This document shows positions 46,599 to 55,466 of a stretch of 64,000 nucleotides of DNA, one piece after another. This DNA comes from Streptomyces koelreuteriae (GTDB lineage: Bacteria > Actinomycetota > Actinomycetes > Streptomycetales > Streptomycetaceae), in the NCBI RefSeq assembly GCF_018604545.1, contig NZ_CP075896.1, forward strand, positions 186,001-250,000, in the 5' to 3' direction. The position numbers and the translations under genes were made by a program. Each line of letters begins with the position of its first letter. Position 1 is the stretch's first letter. The notes beneath the pieces were generated by a model. It was not told the DNA's origin. It ran no database searches and was given only the letters and a program-made list of their open reading frames with translations.

Positions 46599-47581
46599 TG
46601 ACGACAACGACATTGCACTCACTCGCCATCGCGGCCCAGGGGCTGCGCAAGGCCTTCGGGGACAAGACGGTCCTCGACGGCATCGATCTGGCGGTGCCGG
46701 CCGGCACGGTCTTCTCCCTGCTCGGGCCGAACGGCGCCGGCAAGACCACCGCCGTCAAGATCCTCTCCACCCTCATCACCGCAGACGCGGGTGAGCTGCG
46801 GGTCGGCGGACACGACCTCGCCACCGCCCCGCAGGCCGTGCGGGCCGCGATCGGCGTCACCGGGCAGTTCTCCGCCGTCGACGGGCTGATCACCGGCGAG
46901 GAGAACATGCTCCTCATGGCGGACCTGCACCATCTGCCCAGGCAGGAGGGGCGGCGGGTGGCCGCCGAACTGCTGGGGCGCTTCGACCTCGCCGACGCCG
47001 CGAAGAAGCCGGCCTCCACCTACTCCGGGGGCATGAAGCGCCGCCTCGACCTCGCCATGACCCTGGTCGGGAACCCGCGCATCATCTTCCTCGACGAGCC
47101 CACCACCGGCCTCGACCCCCGCTCCCGCCACAACATGTGGGGCATCATCCGCGAGCTGGTCTCGGACGGGGCGACCGTCTTCCTCACCACCCAGTACCTG
47201 GAAGAGGCCGACGAACTCGCCGACCGCATCGCGGTGTTGCACGACGGCACGATCGCCGCCGAGGGCAGCGCCGAGGAACTGAAGCGGCTCATCCCCGGCG
47301 GGCATGTGCGGCTGCGCTTCACCGATCCGGAGGCCTACCGGTCGGCCGCCTCCGCGCTGCGCGAGGTCACCCGCGACGACGAGGCCCTCGCCCTGCAGAT
47401 CCCGAGCGACGGCAGCCAGCGCGAGCTGCGCTCCATCCTCGACTGGCTCGACACGGCCGGCGTCGAGGCCGACGAGCTCACCGTGCACACCCCGGACCTC
47501 GACGACGTGTTCTTCGCCCTGACCAGCACCACCACCGGCCCCACCAACGTCCCCAACCAGCCCAAGGAGAACGTCCGATGA
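46598..47581 (+). CDS. DrrA-type ABC transporter ATPase
   Basis: A 327-residue daunorubicin-resistance-type ATPase: Walker A GPNGAGKTT, signature YSGGMKRRL, Walker B IIFLDEPT and FLTTQYLEEADELADRI. The C-terminal extension of about 100 residues is typical of DrrA. With the overlapping permease it forms an exporter, probably for a hydrophobic drug or metabolite. Start MTTTTLHSL. Confidence 0.93.
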   Translation: MTTTTLHSLAIAAQGLRKAFGDKTVLDGIDLAVPAGTVFSLLGPNGAGKTTAVKILSTLITADAGELRVGGHDLATAPQAVRAAIGVTGQFSAVDGLITGEENMLLMADLHHLPRQEGRRVAAELLGRFDLADAAKKPASTYSGGMKRRLDLAMTLVGNPRIIFLDEPTTGLDPRSRHNMWGIIRELVSDGATVFLTTQYLEEADELADRIAVLHDGTIAAEGSAEELKRLIPGGHVRLRFTDPEAYRSAASALREVTRDDEALALQIPSDGSQRELRSILDWLDTAGVEADELTVHTPDLDDVFFALTSTTTGPTNVPNQPKENVR

Positions 47582-48369
47582 GCTCCCTCGCCCTCGCCGT
47601 GCGCGACTCGTCCACGATGCTGCGCCGCAACCTGCTGCACGCCCGCCGCTATCCGTCGATGACGCTGAACCTGCTGCTCACTCCGATCATGCTGCTCCTG
47701 CTCTTCGTCTACATCTTCGGCGACGTGATGAGCGCGGGCATCGGCGGCAGCGGCGCCGACCGCTCCGACTACATCGCCTACATCGTCCCGGGCCTGCTGA
47801 TGATGACCATCGGCTCCACCGTGATCGGGGCCGCGATCGCCGTCTCGATGGACATGACCGAGGGCCTCATCGCCCGCTTCCGGACGATGTCCATCTACCG
47901 GGGCTCCCTGCTCATCGGGCACGTCGTCGGCAGTGTGCTGCAGGTGATGGCCAGCCTGGTCCTCGTCGGTGCCGTCGCGGTGGCCATCGGGTTCCGCTCC
48001 ACGGACGCCACGATCCTGGAATGGGTCGCGGCGGTGGGACTGCTGGCCCTGTTCTCCCTCGCCCTCACCTGGATCGCGGTCGGCATGGGCATGGCCAGCC
48101 CGAACCCCGAGGCGGCCAGCAACATGGCCATGCCGCTGATCCTGCTCCCGCTCATCTCCAGCGCCTTCATCCCGGCCGACACCATGCCGGGCTGGTTCCA
48201 GCCGATCGCCGAGTACCAGCCCTTCACCCCCGCCATCGAAACCCTGCGCGGTCTGCTCCTCGGCACCGAGATCGGCAACAACGGCTGGATCGCCGTCGCC
48301 TGGTGCGTCGGCCTGAGCGCCCTCGGCTACCGCTGGTCGACGGCACAGTTCAACCGCGACCCGAAGTAG
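47578..48369 (+). CDS. DrrB-type ABC transporter permease
   Basis: A 263-residue ABC-2 permease with six helices; the motif ending NMAMPLILLPLISSAFIP and TMPGWFQPIAEYQPFTPAIE is typical of DrrB. ATGA overlap with the ATPase gene. Its last 20 bp overlap the tail of the convergent AfsR-like gene. Confidence 0.93.
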   Translation: MSSLALAVRDSSTMLRRNLLHARRYPSMTLNLLLTPIMLLLLFVYIFGDVMSAGIGGSGADRSDYIAYIVPGLLMMTIGSTVIGAAIAVSMDMTEGLIARFRTMSIYRGSLLIGHVVGSVLQVMASLVLVGAVAVAIGFRSTDATILEWVAAVGLLALFSLALTWIAVGMGMASPNPEAASNMAMPLILLPLISSAFIPADTMPGWFQPIAEYQPFTPAIETLRGLLLGTEIGNNGWIAVAWCVGLSALGYRWSTAQFNRDPK

Positions 48370-51300
48370 AAGCGACCGCCATGACGGCGCGGGCCGCATC
48401 CCGCAACTCGTTCCGCTCCAGGGCGGCGTACTCCGACACCGCGTCGGCGTAGGCCGCCCTGTCGGCTTTCTCGGCCGCCTGCCGGGCCCGGGCCGCCGAC
48501 ATCGTCGGCTGGTAGTCGCGCAGCACCCGCAGCCGTTCGGCCAGCGCGATCATCCGTACGGCGGAGGCGTCGCCGGACACGAGCCCCGCCATGCCGAGGG
48601 CGTGCAGCACCGTCCCGTACCGAAGCTCCATGGGCGAGCCGGCCGGACCGTCGAGCATGGTCCGCAGCTCCTGCCGCAGCCCGTCGACCACCTCCGCGAC
48701 CGGCTCGAGACGGCCGACGTGCGCGTGCGCCGTCACCGCCGCCGACTGGATCTGCAGCACCCACCGGTCGAGGAAGGGATCGCCGCTGTGCATCGGGCCG
48801 GCCTCGGCCATCCCCTCCACGGCACTGCGCCACAGGCCGAGACCGACCTCCGTCAGCCCGCGGGCGAGCGCGATCTCGGCGCGCCCGCCGAGGCCGGGGC
48901 TGTGGAAGTCGTCCTGCAGCTGGGCGTTGTGACCCTCCGCCTGCCGCAGCCAGTACTCGGCCTCGTCGGGGTCGCCGCGGTGCAGGCAGGCGAGGACGAG
49001 GCCACTGCGTATCCCGAGGGAGTCGTGCTCGTCACCGAGGCGCGGCAGCGCCTCCAGTGCCGCCTTGAGATGCTCGTACGCGGCGTCGCCCCGCTCCGTC
49101 CTCAGGCACAGCTCGCCGAGTCGTGCGTGGCCTATGACCTGGAGGAACGGGTTGTCGACCGGCGCGAGTGCGGCGATGATCCGGCGGGCAGAGGCGTGCG
49201 CGCGATCGATGTCGTGTTCGTACTCCCAGACGTAGGTGGCGACGCACTCGGCGATGCCGGCGAGCAGCGGCTGTTCGCTGTCGCAGAGCTGTCGCAGCAC
49301 CTCGTAGTCGGGAGGCCGCATCTCGGGGACCGCGCCCAGCACCACCGCGATGGCGCGCACCAGGGTGTCCGGCGGGGCCGGGGGCAGCCGCCGGAGGGTG
49401 ACGAGCTGGCGTACGACGTGCGGGCCGTAGCCCATGAACAGGGTCGCCGTGGACAACACCGCGGCGGAGCGGGCGACTTCGACGTACTCGGGCTCGGGGT
49501 GGTAGTGCGACAGGGGCGGACCGGTGTCCGCGGCGAGGGTGGTGAGGCGGGTGAAGTTGGAGCCGGTGGACCACAGGGCGGTGAGGACCGCGGTGAGGGC
49601 GGCGATGGTGGGGCCGTCCGTACGGGCCAGGGCGTGCCGCAGGGCCGACACGAGGTTGTCCTGCTCGGCCCTGATCCGCTCCCAGGCGGACAGTGGTCCC
49701 GAGCCGAAGAACCAGTCGTGGTGCGCGACCCCGAAGTCCCGCGCCCAGACGAGGAACCGGCGGACGGCCTCCTCGTCCTCGCCCGCCTCCGCGCGCCGGG
49801 CCGCGCTGAACTCCCGTACGGTCTCCAGCATCCGGAACCGCACACCGGCCGGGGTGTCGGCGACGGTGAGCAGCGACTGATCGGCCAGCTGCTCCAGCAG
49901 GAACAGCGCGTCCTCGCCGAGGACCTGGTCCGCCGCCTCGCCCGTGAAGCCGCCGGGGAAGACGGACAGCAGGCGCAGCGCCGCCCTGGCCTCCTCGTCG
50001 AGGAGGTTCCAGCTCCAGTCCACGACGGCGTGCAGCGTGCGGTGCCGCTCCGGCACGCTGCGCACCCCGCCGCGCAGCAGCGCGAACCGGTCGCCGAGGC
50101 GGCGGGCGATGTCCGGCACCGACAGCACCCGTACCCGCGCCGCGGCCAGCTCCACGGCGAGCGGCAGCCCGTCGAGCTGGCGGCACAGTTCGGCCACCGC
50201 GTCCGGCGGCAGGTGCACGCCGGGCCGGGCGGCGCGGGCCCGCTGGGTGAACAGCTCGACCGAGGTGGCGAGGCCCAGCTCCGGCAGCGCGTACACGGCC
50301 TCCGATGTCAGGCCGAGGGGCGCCCGGCTGGTGACGAGGACCCGCAGGTCCTTCGAGGCGGAGACCAGGGCCTGGACGAGGTCGGCGGCGCCCCGGACGA
50401 TCTGCTCGCAGTTGTCCAGCACCAGCAGGGCGGGGCCGGGGCCGAGTACGCCGAGGATGCCGGAGACGGGGTCGTGGCCGCTCAGGGCGGCACCGGGCCG
50501 CCCTTCGCCGGCGCCGAGCGCGGAGGCCACCTCGGCGGTCACGTCCGCGTCCGCGGTGACACCGGCGAGCGGCACGAAGTACACCACGCGCTGCTCGGCC
50601 CGGCGGCTGACGGCGTGCGCGAGCCGGGTCTTGCCGAGACCGCCGGGCCCGGCGACGGTGACGGCGCGGGAGGCGCTCAGCAGCCGCTCCACCGCCGCGA
50701 TGTCCTCGTCCCGGCCGAGGAGCGGGTTCGGCTCGTGCGGCACGCCGTGTCTGACCGCGGGCGCCTCCCCGCGCAGCAGCTCCCGCTGTACGGCCTTGAG
50801 TCCGGCGCCGGGGTCCGTACCGAGTTCGTCGCGCAGCTCGCGGCGGTAGGCCTCGTACCGCGTGAGCGCGGCGGACGGGCCGGCCGTCGCGGCTTCGGCG
50901 CGCAGGAGTTCGGCGAGGACTTCCTCGTCGCGCGGACGCTCGGAGGCCACGGCGGCCAGCGGCCCGGCGGCCTCCGCGTGCCGGCCCAGCCGGGCGAGCG
51001 CGAGCGCCCGCGCGCGGACGAGGGTGGCGCGCACGGGGGCGCGGTCGGTGCGCAGCGCGGCCACGGGGTCGTCGCTGTCGCCGCCCTGGTCCGCGGTCCC
51101 CTCCCACAGTGCGAGCCCGGCCTCGGCGGCGGCCAGCGATCCGGCGTGGTCCCCGGCCCTGGCCCGGTCCGCGCCGGCGGCGGCGTGCCGCAGCAGGGCG
51201 GAGCTGTCGACCTGGTCCTCGGCGAGGGTGAGCCGGTATCCGGTCGGCGTGCCGGCGATGACGTCGGCGCCCAGCTGGGCCCGCGCCCGGGACACGAGGA

Positions 51301-51484
51301 CCTGCAGCGCCTTTCCCGGCCGCTCCGGCAACGCGTCGGGCCAGAGCCCCGCCACGAGCCGTTCGGTGCTGCAGCCGGTGCGCAAGTCGCCCGCGAGCAG
51401 CGCGAGGAGGCCCCGGAGCCGGGGCGCGGTGACCTCCTGTCCCCGGTAGGAGACACGCGGCAGCAGGGTCAGGTCGGTGGTCAC
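48350..51484 (-). CDS. AfsR-like SARP regulator with NB-ARC and TPR-like domains
   Basis: A 1044-residue regulator. Residues about 1-95 form an OmpR-type winged helix, 95-245 the bacterial transcriptional activator domain, about 260-560 an NTPase core with Walker A GPGGLGKTRL and Walker B LLVLDNCEQ, and the remainder helical repeats. AfsR-type proteins activate secondary metabolism after ATP/ADP-controlled self-assembly. No biosynthetic cluster is visible; the convergent drrAB-like exporter is a possible target. Start MTTDLTLLP at 51484. Confidence 0.9.
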   Translation of the reverse strand: MTTDLTLLPRVSYRGQEVTAPRLRGLLALLAGDLRTGCSTERLVAGLWPDALPERPGKALQVLVSRARAQLGADVIAGTPTGYRLTLAEDQVDSSALLRHAAAGADRARAGDHAGSLAAAEAGLALWEGTADQGGDSDDPVAALRTDRAPVRATLVRARALALARLGRHAEAAGPLAAVASERPRDEEVLAELLRAEAATAGPSAALTRYEAYRRELRDELGTDPGAGLKAVQRELLRGEAPAVRHGVPHEPNPLLGRDEDIAAVERLLSASRAVTVAGPGGLGKTRLAHAVSRRAEQRVVYFVPLAGVTADADVTAEVASALGAGEGRPGAALSGHDPVSGILGVLGPGPALLVLDNCEQIVRGAADLVQALVSASKDLRVLVTSRAPLGLTSEAVYALPELGLATSVELFTQRARAARPGVHLPPDAVAELCRQLDGLPLAVELAAARVRVLSVPDIARRLGDRFALLRGGVRSVPERHRTLHAVVDWSWNLLDEEARAALRLLSVFPGGFTGEAADQVLGEDALFLLEQLADQSLLTVADTPAGVRFRMLETVREFSAARRAEAGEDEEAVRRFLVWARDFGVAHHDWFFGSGPLSAWERIRAEQDNLVSALRHALARTDGPTIAALTAVLTALWSTGSNFTRLTTLAADTGPPLSHYHPEPEYVEVARSAAVLSTATLFMGYGPHVVRQLVTLRRLPPAPPDTLVRAIAVVLGAVPEMRPPDYEVLRQLCDSEQPLLAGIAECVATYVWEYEHDIDRAHASARRIIAALAPVDNPFLQVIGHARLGELCLRTERGDAAYEHLKAALEALPRLGDEHDSLGIRSGLVLACLHRGDPDEAEYWLRQAEGHNAQLQDDFHSPGLGGRAEIALARGLTEVGLGLWRSAVEGMAEAGPMHSGDPFLDRWVLQIQSAAVTAHAHVGRLEPVAEVVDGLRQELRTMLDGPAGSPMELRYGTVLHALGMAGLVSGDASAVRMIALAERLRVLRDYQPTMSAARARQAAEKADRAAYADAVSEYAALERNELRDAARAVMAVASTSGRG

Positions 51485-51544
51485 CCGTGCAGATTAGCCA
51501 AGGCCCGGCCGCCGCGACCCCGGCCTCGGCGGCGGAGCGGCACG

Positions 51545-52423
51545 CTACGCCGCCCGGTCCGTCGCGCGGGAGGCGAGCAGGGCGCGCACGGCCTGGACCG
51601 CGGCCCCCGTCAGGGAGGGGTCGGAGCCGCGTCGGGCGAGGGCGCTGAGCCGGACCGGCGGGACCGCGGGCAGACCTCGGTACGGGGCGAGGCCGTCGGG
51701 GTGCTGTCCGCCGGGGACGGCGAGCAGTGCGGCGCCGAGCCCGGCGCGGGCCGCGTCGAGGACGCCCGCGAGGTATCCGGCCTCGGCGACCACGGTGGCC
51801 GGCATCCGGCGGGCGGCCAGTTCGGTGAGGGCGCGACGGCGGATGACGCACGGCGCGTTGACCGCGACCAGGGGAAGCTGGCCGGTGGCGGGCGGCTGCC
51901 AGCCCGGGGCGGCGTACCAGCGCAGCGGGAGGTCTCCCACGGAGGTGCCCTCGGTGGCGGTCGCCTCGGTGACGTAGACGGCGAGGTCGAGCTCACCGCG
52001 TTCGACCGCCTCGGTCAGCCGCGCCGAACGGTCGATCCGTACCCGCACCTCGGCGTCCGGGCGGACCTCGCGGACGGCGTCGGTGAGTGCCGGGAGGATC
52101 TGGTCGGCGCCGTGTTCGGTGGCGCCGATGACGACGGTCGCGGCCGTCGCGCCCTCCTCGCCCAGGAGGCGCTGGACGGCGGCGTCGTGCGCCCCGAGGA
52201 TCAGCCGTGCCTCTTCCAGGAGTTGGGCGCCGAGGGCGGTGAACCGGGTCTTGCGGCCGTCGCGTTCCACGACGGGATGTCCGAGGGACTTCTCCAGGCG
52301 TCGTACGTGCTGGCTGACGGCGGACTGGCTGAGGGAGAGTTCCGCGGCAGCCCGGTGGAAGCCGCCGTAGTCGGCGACGGCGATGAGGCTGCGCAGTGCC
52401 ACGATGTCCAGAACCGGCCGCAT
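51545..52423 (-). CDS. LysR-family regulator, divergent to the sulfonate operon
   Basis: A 292-residue LysR protein with the N-terminal helix-turn-helix (FHRAAAELSLSQSAVSQHVR) and a periplasmic-binding-like effector domain. It faces the leader-peptide/ssu operon across about 95 bp, the usual arrangement for a regulator of that operon. CysB/Cbl-like sulfur control is inferred from context only. Confidence 0.88.
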   Translation of the reverse strand: MRPVLDIVALRSLIAVADYGGFHRAAAELSLSQSAVSQHVRRLEKSLGHPVVERDGRKTRFTALGAQLLEEARLILGAHDAAVQRLLGEEGATAATVVIGATEHGADQILPALTDAVREVRPDAEVRVRIDRSARLTEAVERGELDLAVYVTEATATEGTSVGDLPLRWYAAPGWQPPATGQLPLVAVNAPCVIRRRALTELAARRMPATVVAEAGYLAGVLDAARAGLGAALLAVPGGQHPDGLAPYRGLPAVPPVRLSALARRGSDPSLTGAAVQAVRALLASRATDRAA

Positions 52424-52482
52424 GACCGCAGGTTAGCAGCCATCGATGACGGATCCTGATCGGTTCTGATGGCGAATCGTCG

Positions 52483-52513
52483 TTGGACGTCGGTCTCTTG
52501 CCTCGTGCATGCT
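52483..52513 (+). promoter_or_regulatory. Promoter of the leader-peptide/ssu operon
   Basis: TTGGAC (52483) and CATGCT (52508) are spaced 19 bp, and the latter ends 6 bp before the leader ATG, implying a leaderless mRNA. Match to consensus is moderate. Confidence 0.4.
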
Positions 52514-52519
52514 GAGCGC

Positions 52520-52681
52520 ATGCTGCGTTCAGCCCTCGCGACGGCCCACCGGCCGCGCGCCCACCGCGTCGGACCCCGGCCGTCGGCCACCGGGTCGGCG
52601 GCGCGCTGCGGCGCGGGTGCCTGGCTGACGCAGCGGCGCGTGGTCGACTTCGGCCGCAGCGGCGCCATGCGCTGTCGCTGA
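52520..52681 (+). CDS. Putative sulfur-responsive leader peptide
   Basis: The C-terminus WLTQRRVVDFGRSGAMRCR matches the pattern of Streptomyces 'putative leader peptides' (L-x-x-R-x-V-D-x-x-R, then A-x-C-R at the end) found before sulfonate and cysteine genes. A Cys codon lies two codons before the stop, which suits ribosome stalling when cysteine is scarce. From 52520 it is 53 codons; an ATG at 52469 is an alternative. The long Arg/Ala-rich front part is unlike the usual 25-35-residue peptides, so the true start may be internal. Confidence 0.6.
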   Translation: MLRSALATAHRPRAHRVGPRPSATGSAARCGAGAWLTQRRVVDFGRSGAMRCR

Positions 52682-52872
52682 CCCCTTTCGCGCCCCTTCT
52701 CGAGCGCGCGCCCCCTTCGAGCGCCCACCTGCGAGCGCGCCCCCGCTTCGCCGTTCGGACCATGCCGCGCCCGCCGCGCGTGCTCCGTACCGCCGTGCAC
52801 CGCCTCCCCCTCCCGCCCACCGCACCGCCACGCCCTGCCCGGGCGTCGCCGCTGTCGATGAATCGAGTCGCC
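52682..52872 (+). promoter_or_regulatory. Leader region between the leader peptide and the hydrolase gene
   Basis: This 190-bp stretch contains no supported gene. It includes three close copies of CGAGCGC separated by CCC-rich stretches (52700-52740) and is a plausible site for attenuator structures linked to the leader peptide. I could not draw convincing alternative hairpins by eye. Confidence 0.3.
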
Positions 52873-53604
52873 ATGAGCTCTTCTCAGCCTGTCCACTCCT
52901 GGGACGAACCCGAAGGAAGCGCCCCGCGCGGCACCCTGATCCTGCTCCCCGGCCGGGGTGAACACGGCGGTGTGTACGAGCGGTTCGGCCGCCGTATCGC
53001 CGCCGACGGGTACCGCGTCCGGGCCCTCGGGGACGCCGCCCTTGACCCGGTCGCCGTCCTCGACTCCGCGGCCAAGCTGCTGCGCGACGAGACGCTGCCC
53101 GGTCCGCGGGTGCTGGTCGGCTCCGACACCGGCGCGTCGTACGCCGCGACGCTGGCCGCCCGCGACACCCCCGGCCTGGACGCGCTGATCCTCGCCGGCC
53201 TGCCGACGGCCACCGACACGGGCACCACGGCACCTGACTGGGAAGGCGAACTGGAACAGCGCACCGCCTGCCCCACGCACCGGGGCCGGCTGACCTCCGA
53301 CACCGCCTTCCGGCGTGGTGCCCTGGAGGAGCCCGCGGCACTGGAACTGCCCGCGCTGGACCGGATCTCCCTGCCCGTGCTCGGTCTGCACGGCGCCGAG
53401 GACGGCATCAGCCCCCTCGACGAGGCCCGACGCGTCTACAGCGCGCTCCCGGAAGCGGAACTGGTGAGCCTGGCCGGGACCCGGCACGACGTCCTCAACG
53501 ACCTCACCCACCGCACCGCCGCCGCCACCGTCGTGCTCTTCCTGGAGCGGCTGCGGCTCTCCCCCGACCTGGCGCCCATCGCCGTCGCCGAGGACATCGC
53601 ATGA
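52873..53604 (+). CDS. Alpha/beta hydrolase of the sulfonate operon
   Basis: A 243-residue alpha/beta hydrolase-fold protein: oxyanion segment LLPGRGEHGGVYERFG, a nucleophile-elbow-like region VGSDTGASYAA (Asp in the usual Ser place), acid region LHGAEDGISP and the late His in GTRHDVLND. Substrate unknown; it is the first enzyme gene of an ssu operon. I prefer the ATG at 52873 (MSSSQPVHSWDEPEG); one five codons earlier is possible. ATGA overlap with the rhodanese gene. Confidence 0.78.
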   Translation: MSSSQPVHSWDEPEGSAPRGTLILLPGRGEHGGVYERFGRRIAADGYRVRALGDAALDPVAVLDSAAKLLRDETLPGPRVLVGSDTGASYAATLAARDTPGLDALILAGLPTATDTGTTAPDWEGELEQRTACPTHRGRLTSDTAFRRGALEEPAALELPALDRISLPVLGLHGAEDGISPLDEARRVYSALPEAELVSLAGTRHDVLNDLTHRTAAATVVLFLERLRLSPDLAPIAVAEDIA

Positions 53605-54464
53605 CCGCGTTCGAGACCCTCCCCGTGCTGACCACCGCCGCCGGACTGGACCTCCTCGCACGCACCGCTGATCCGGCCCCGGTCGTCCTCGACGTGCGGT
53701 GGCGGCTCGGCGATCCGCACGGACGCGAGCACTATCTCAGGGAGCACATTCCCGGCGCCCTCTACGTCGACCTCGACACCGAGCTCGCCGCTCCCGCGAC
53801 ACCGGAGGGCGGCCGTCATCCGCTGCCGGACCGGGAGTCGCTGCAGGCCGCGGCGCGCCGCTGGGGGCTGACCGCCGGGCGTCCGGTGGTGGTCTACGAC
53901 GACAACGGCAACACCGCGGCCGCCCGCGCCTGGTGGCTGCTGCGCTGGGCCGGGGTCGAGCAGGTGCTCCTGCTGGACGGGGCCCTGGACGCCTGGCGCG
54001 CGGCGGGGCTGCCGACGGCGAGCGGCGAGCCGGAGACGCCGGCGCCCGGCGACATCGTGCTCAAGCCGGGGCAGCTGCCCGTCCTGGACGCGGACGGGGC
54101 GGCCGAAGTCGCCCGTGGCGGGGTCCTGCTGGACGCACGGGCCGCCGAGCGGTACCGGGGCGAGGTCGAGCCGGTCGACCCGCGCGCCGGGCACATCCCC
54201 GGCGCCCGCTCCGCCCCGACGGGCGACAACCTGGCGGCGGACGGCACCTTCCGCTCCGCCGAGGACCTCGCCCTGCGCTTCACCGCGCTGGGCGCCGACG
54301 ACGCGACCGAGGTCGGTGTCTACTGCGGCTCCGGCGTCACGGCCGCCCACACCGTCGCGGCCCTGGCCCACGCCGGCATCCCGGCCGCCCTCTACGCCGG
54401 CTCCTGGTCCGCCTGGTCCGCCGACCCCACACGCCCCGCGGCACAGGGAGAACAGCCGGGCTGA
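53601..54464 (+). CDS. sseA: Two-domain sulfurtransferase (rhodanese, SseA-like)
   Basis: A 287-residue tandem rhodanese. The C-terminal domain has the active loop CGSGVTA with the catalytic Cys, as in 3-mercaptopyruvate/thiosulfate sulfurtransferases; the N-terminal domain has Asp (DDNGNT) instead and is structural. In this operon it may handle sulfane sulfur or sulfite released from sulfonates, for example by making thiosulfate. Confidence 0.92.
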   Translation: MTAFETLPVLTTAAGLDLLARTADPAPVVLDVRWRLGDPHGREHYLREHIPGALYVDLDTELAAPATPEGGRHPLPDRESLQAAARRWGLTAGRPVVVYDDNGNTAAARAWWLLRWAGVEQVLLLDGALDAWRAAGLPTASGEPETPAPGDIVLKPGQLPVLDADGAAEVARGGVLLDARAAERYRGEVEPVDPRAGHIPGARSAPTGDNLAADGTFRSAEDLALRFTALGADDATEVGVYCGSGVTAAHTVAALAHAGIPAALYAGSWSAWSADPTRPAAQGEQPG

Positions 54465-54499
54465 CCCTCTGCCCCCGTCCCCTCAACGAGAGGCCCCTC

Positions 54500-55459
54500 A
54501 TGCCCTCCCCGCACTCCACCGTGTCCGAACCCTCCCTGCCCACACACGGGTCCGCACCACCGACGACATCCACCGCGCGGGAAGCCGCGGCGGCAGACGG
54601 ACCGGAGCAGCCGCCTCGCCCCACCGCCACGGAGAAGGTCCGCCCCGGCGCCCCGCGCAAGCAGTCCCGCCCTCGGTCCCGCTCCCGTTTCCGTGTACCG
54701 CGTGGTGTGCGCCGGGCCTCCGGGCCCCTGGGGCTGGTGCTGGTCTGGTTCCTGGCCAGCGCCACGGGCGTACTGCCCGAGTCGGTACTGGCCTCCCCCG
54801 TCGACGTCGTCCGGCGGGCCGGTGACCTGATCGGCACCGGTGAACTGCCGCAGGCCATCGCCGCGTCCGGCCGCCGCGCCGCGACCGGGTTCCTCATCGG
54901 TGCGACCGTCGCGCTGGCGCTGTCGCTCACCGCGGGGCTGTTCCGGCTGGGCGAGGACGTCATCGACGCGTCGATGGGCATGTTCCGGGCCATCCCGTGG
55001 GTGGGTCTCATCCCGCTGTTCATCGTCTGGTTCGGCATCGACGAGACCCCGAAGATCGCGCTGGTCGCGCTCGGCGTCACCTACCCGCTCTACTTCAACA
55101 TCTACGGCGGTATCCGATCGGCCGACTCCCAGCTCATCGAGGCCGGACGGATGGCGGGGCTCGGCCGGATCGGTCTGGTCCGGTACGTGATCCTGCCGTC
55201 CGCGCTGCCCGGTGCCCTGGTCGGCCTGCGCTACGCGCTGTCCACGGCCTGGCTCGCGCTGGTCTTCGCCGAGCAGGTCAACGCCGACGCCGGCATCGGC
55301 TATCTGATGAGCAACGCCCAGCAGTACTTCCAGACCGACGTCATCGTCCTGTGCCTCGCCGTCTACGCGGTGCTGGGGCTGCTGTGCGACTTCGCCGTAC
55401 GGCTGCTGTCGCGGCGGCTGCTGGCCTGGCGGGCCTCGTTCGACGGCGAAGGGGCGTGA
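54500..55459 (+). CDS. ssuC: SsuC-like sulfonate ABC permease
   Basis: A 319-residue permease with a long Pro/Arg-rich cytoplasmic N-terminus (about 75 residues) followed by six helices and the ABC coupling loop EAGRMAGLGRIGLVRYVILP. It pairs with the ATPase gene 7 bp downstream. Family import substrates are alkanesulfonates, taurine or nitrate; the operon partners point to sulfonates. Confidence 0.9.
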   Translation: MPSPHSTVSEPSLPTHGSAPPTTSTAREAAAADGPEQPPRPTATEKVRPGAPRKQSRPRSRSRFRVPRGVRRASGPLGLVLVWFLASATGVLPESVLASPVDVVRRAGDLIGTGELPQAIAASGRRAATGFLIGATVALALSLTAGLFRLGEDVIDASMGMFRAIPWVGLIPLFIVWFGIDETPKIALVALGVTYPLYFNIYGGIRSADSQLIEAGRMAGLGRIGLVRYVILPSALPGALVGLRYALSTAWLALVFAEQVNADAGIGYLMSNAQQYFQTDVIVLCLAVYAVLGLLCDFAVRLLSRRLLAWRASFDGEGA

Positions 55460-55466
55460 GGGAGCG

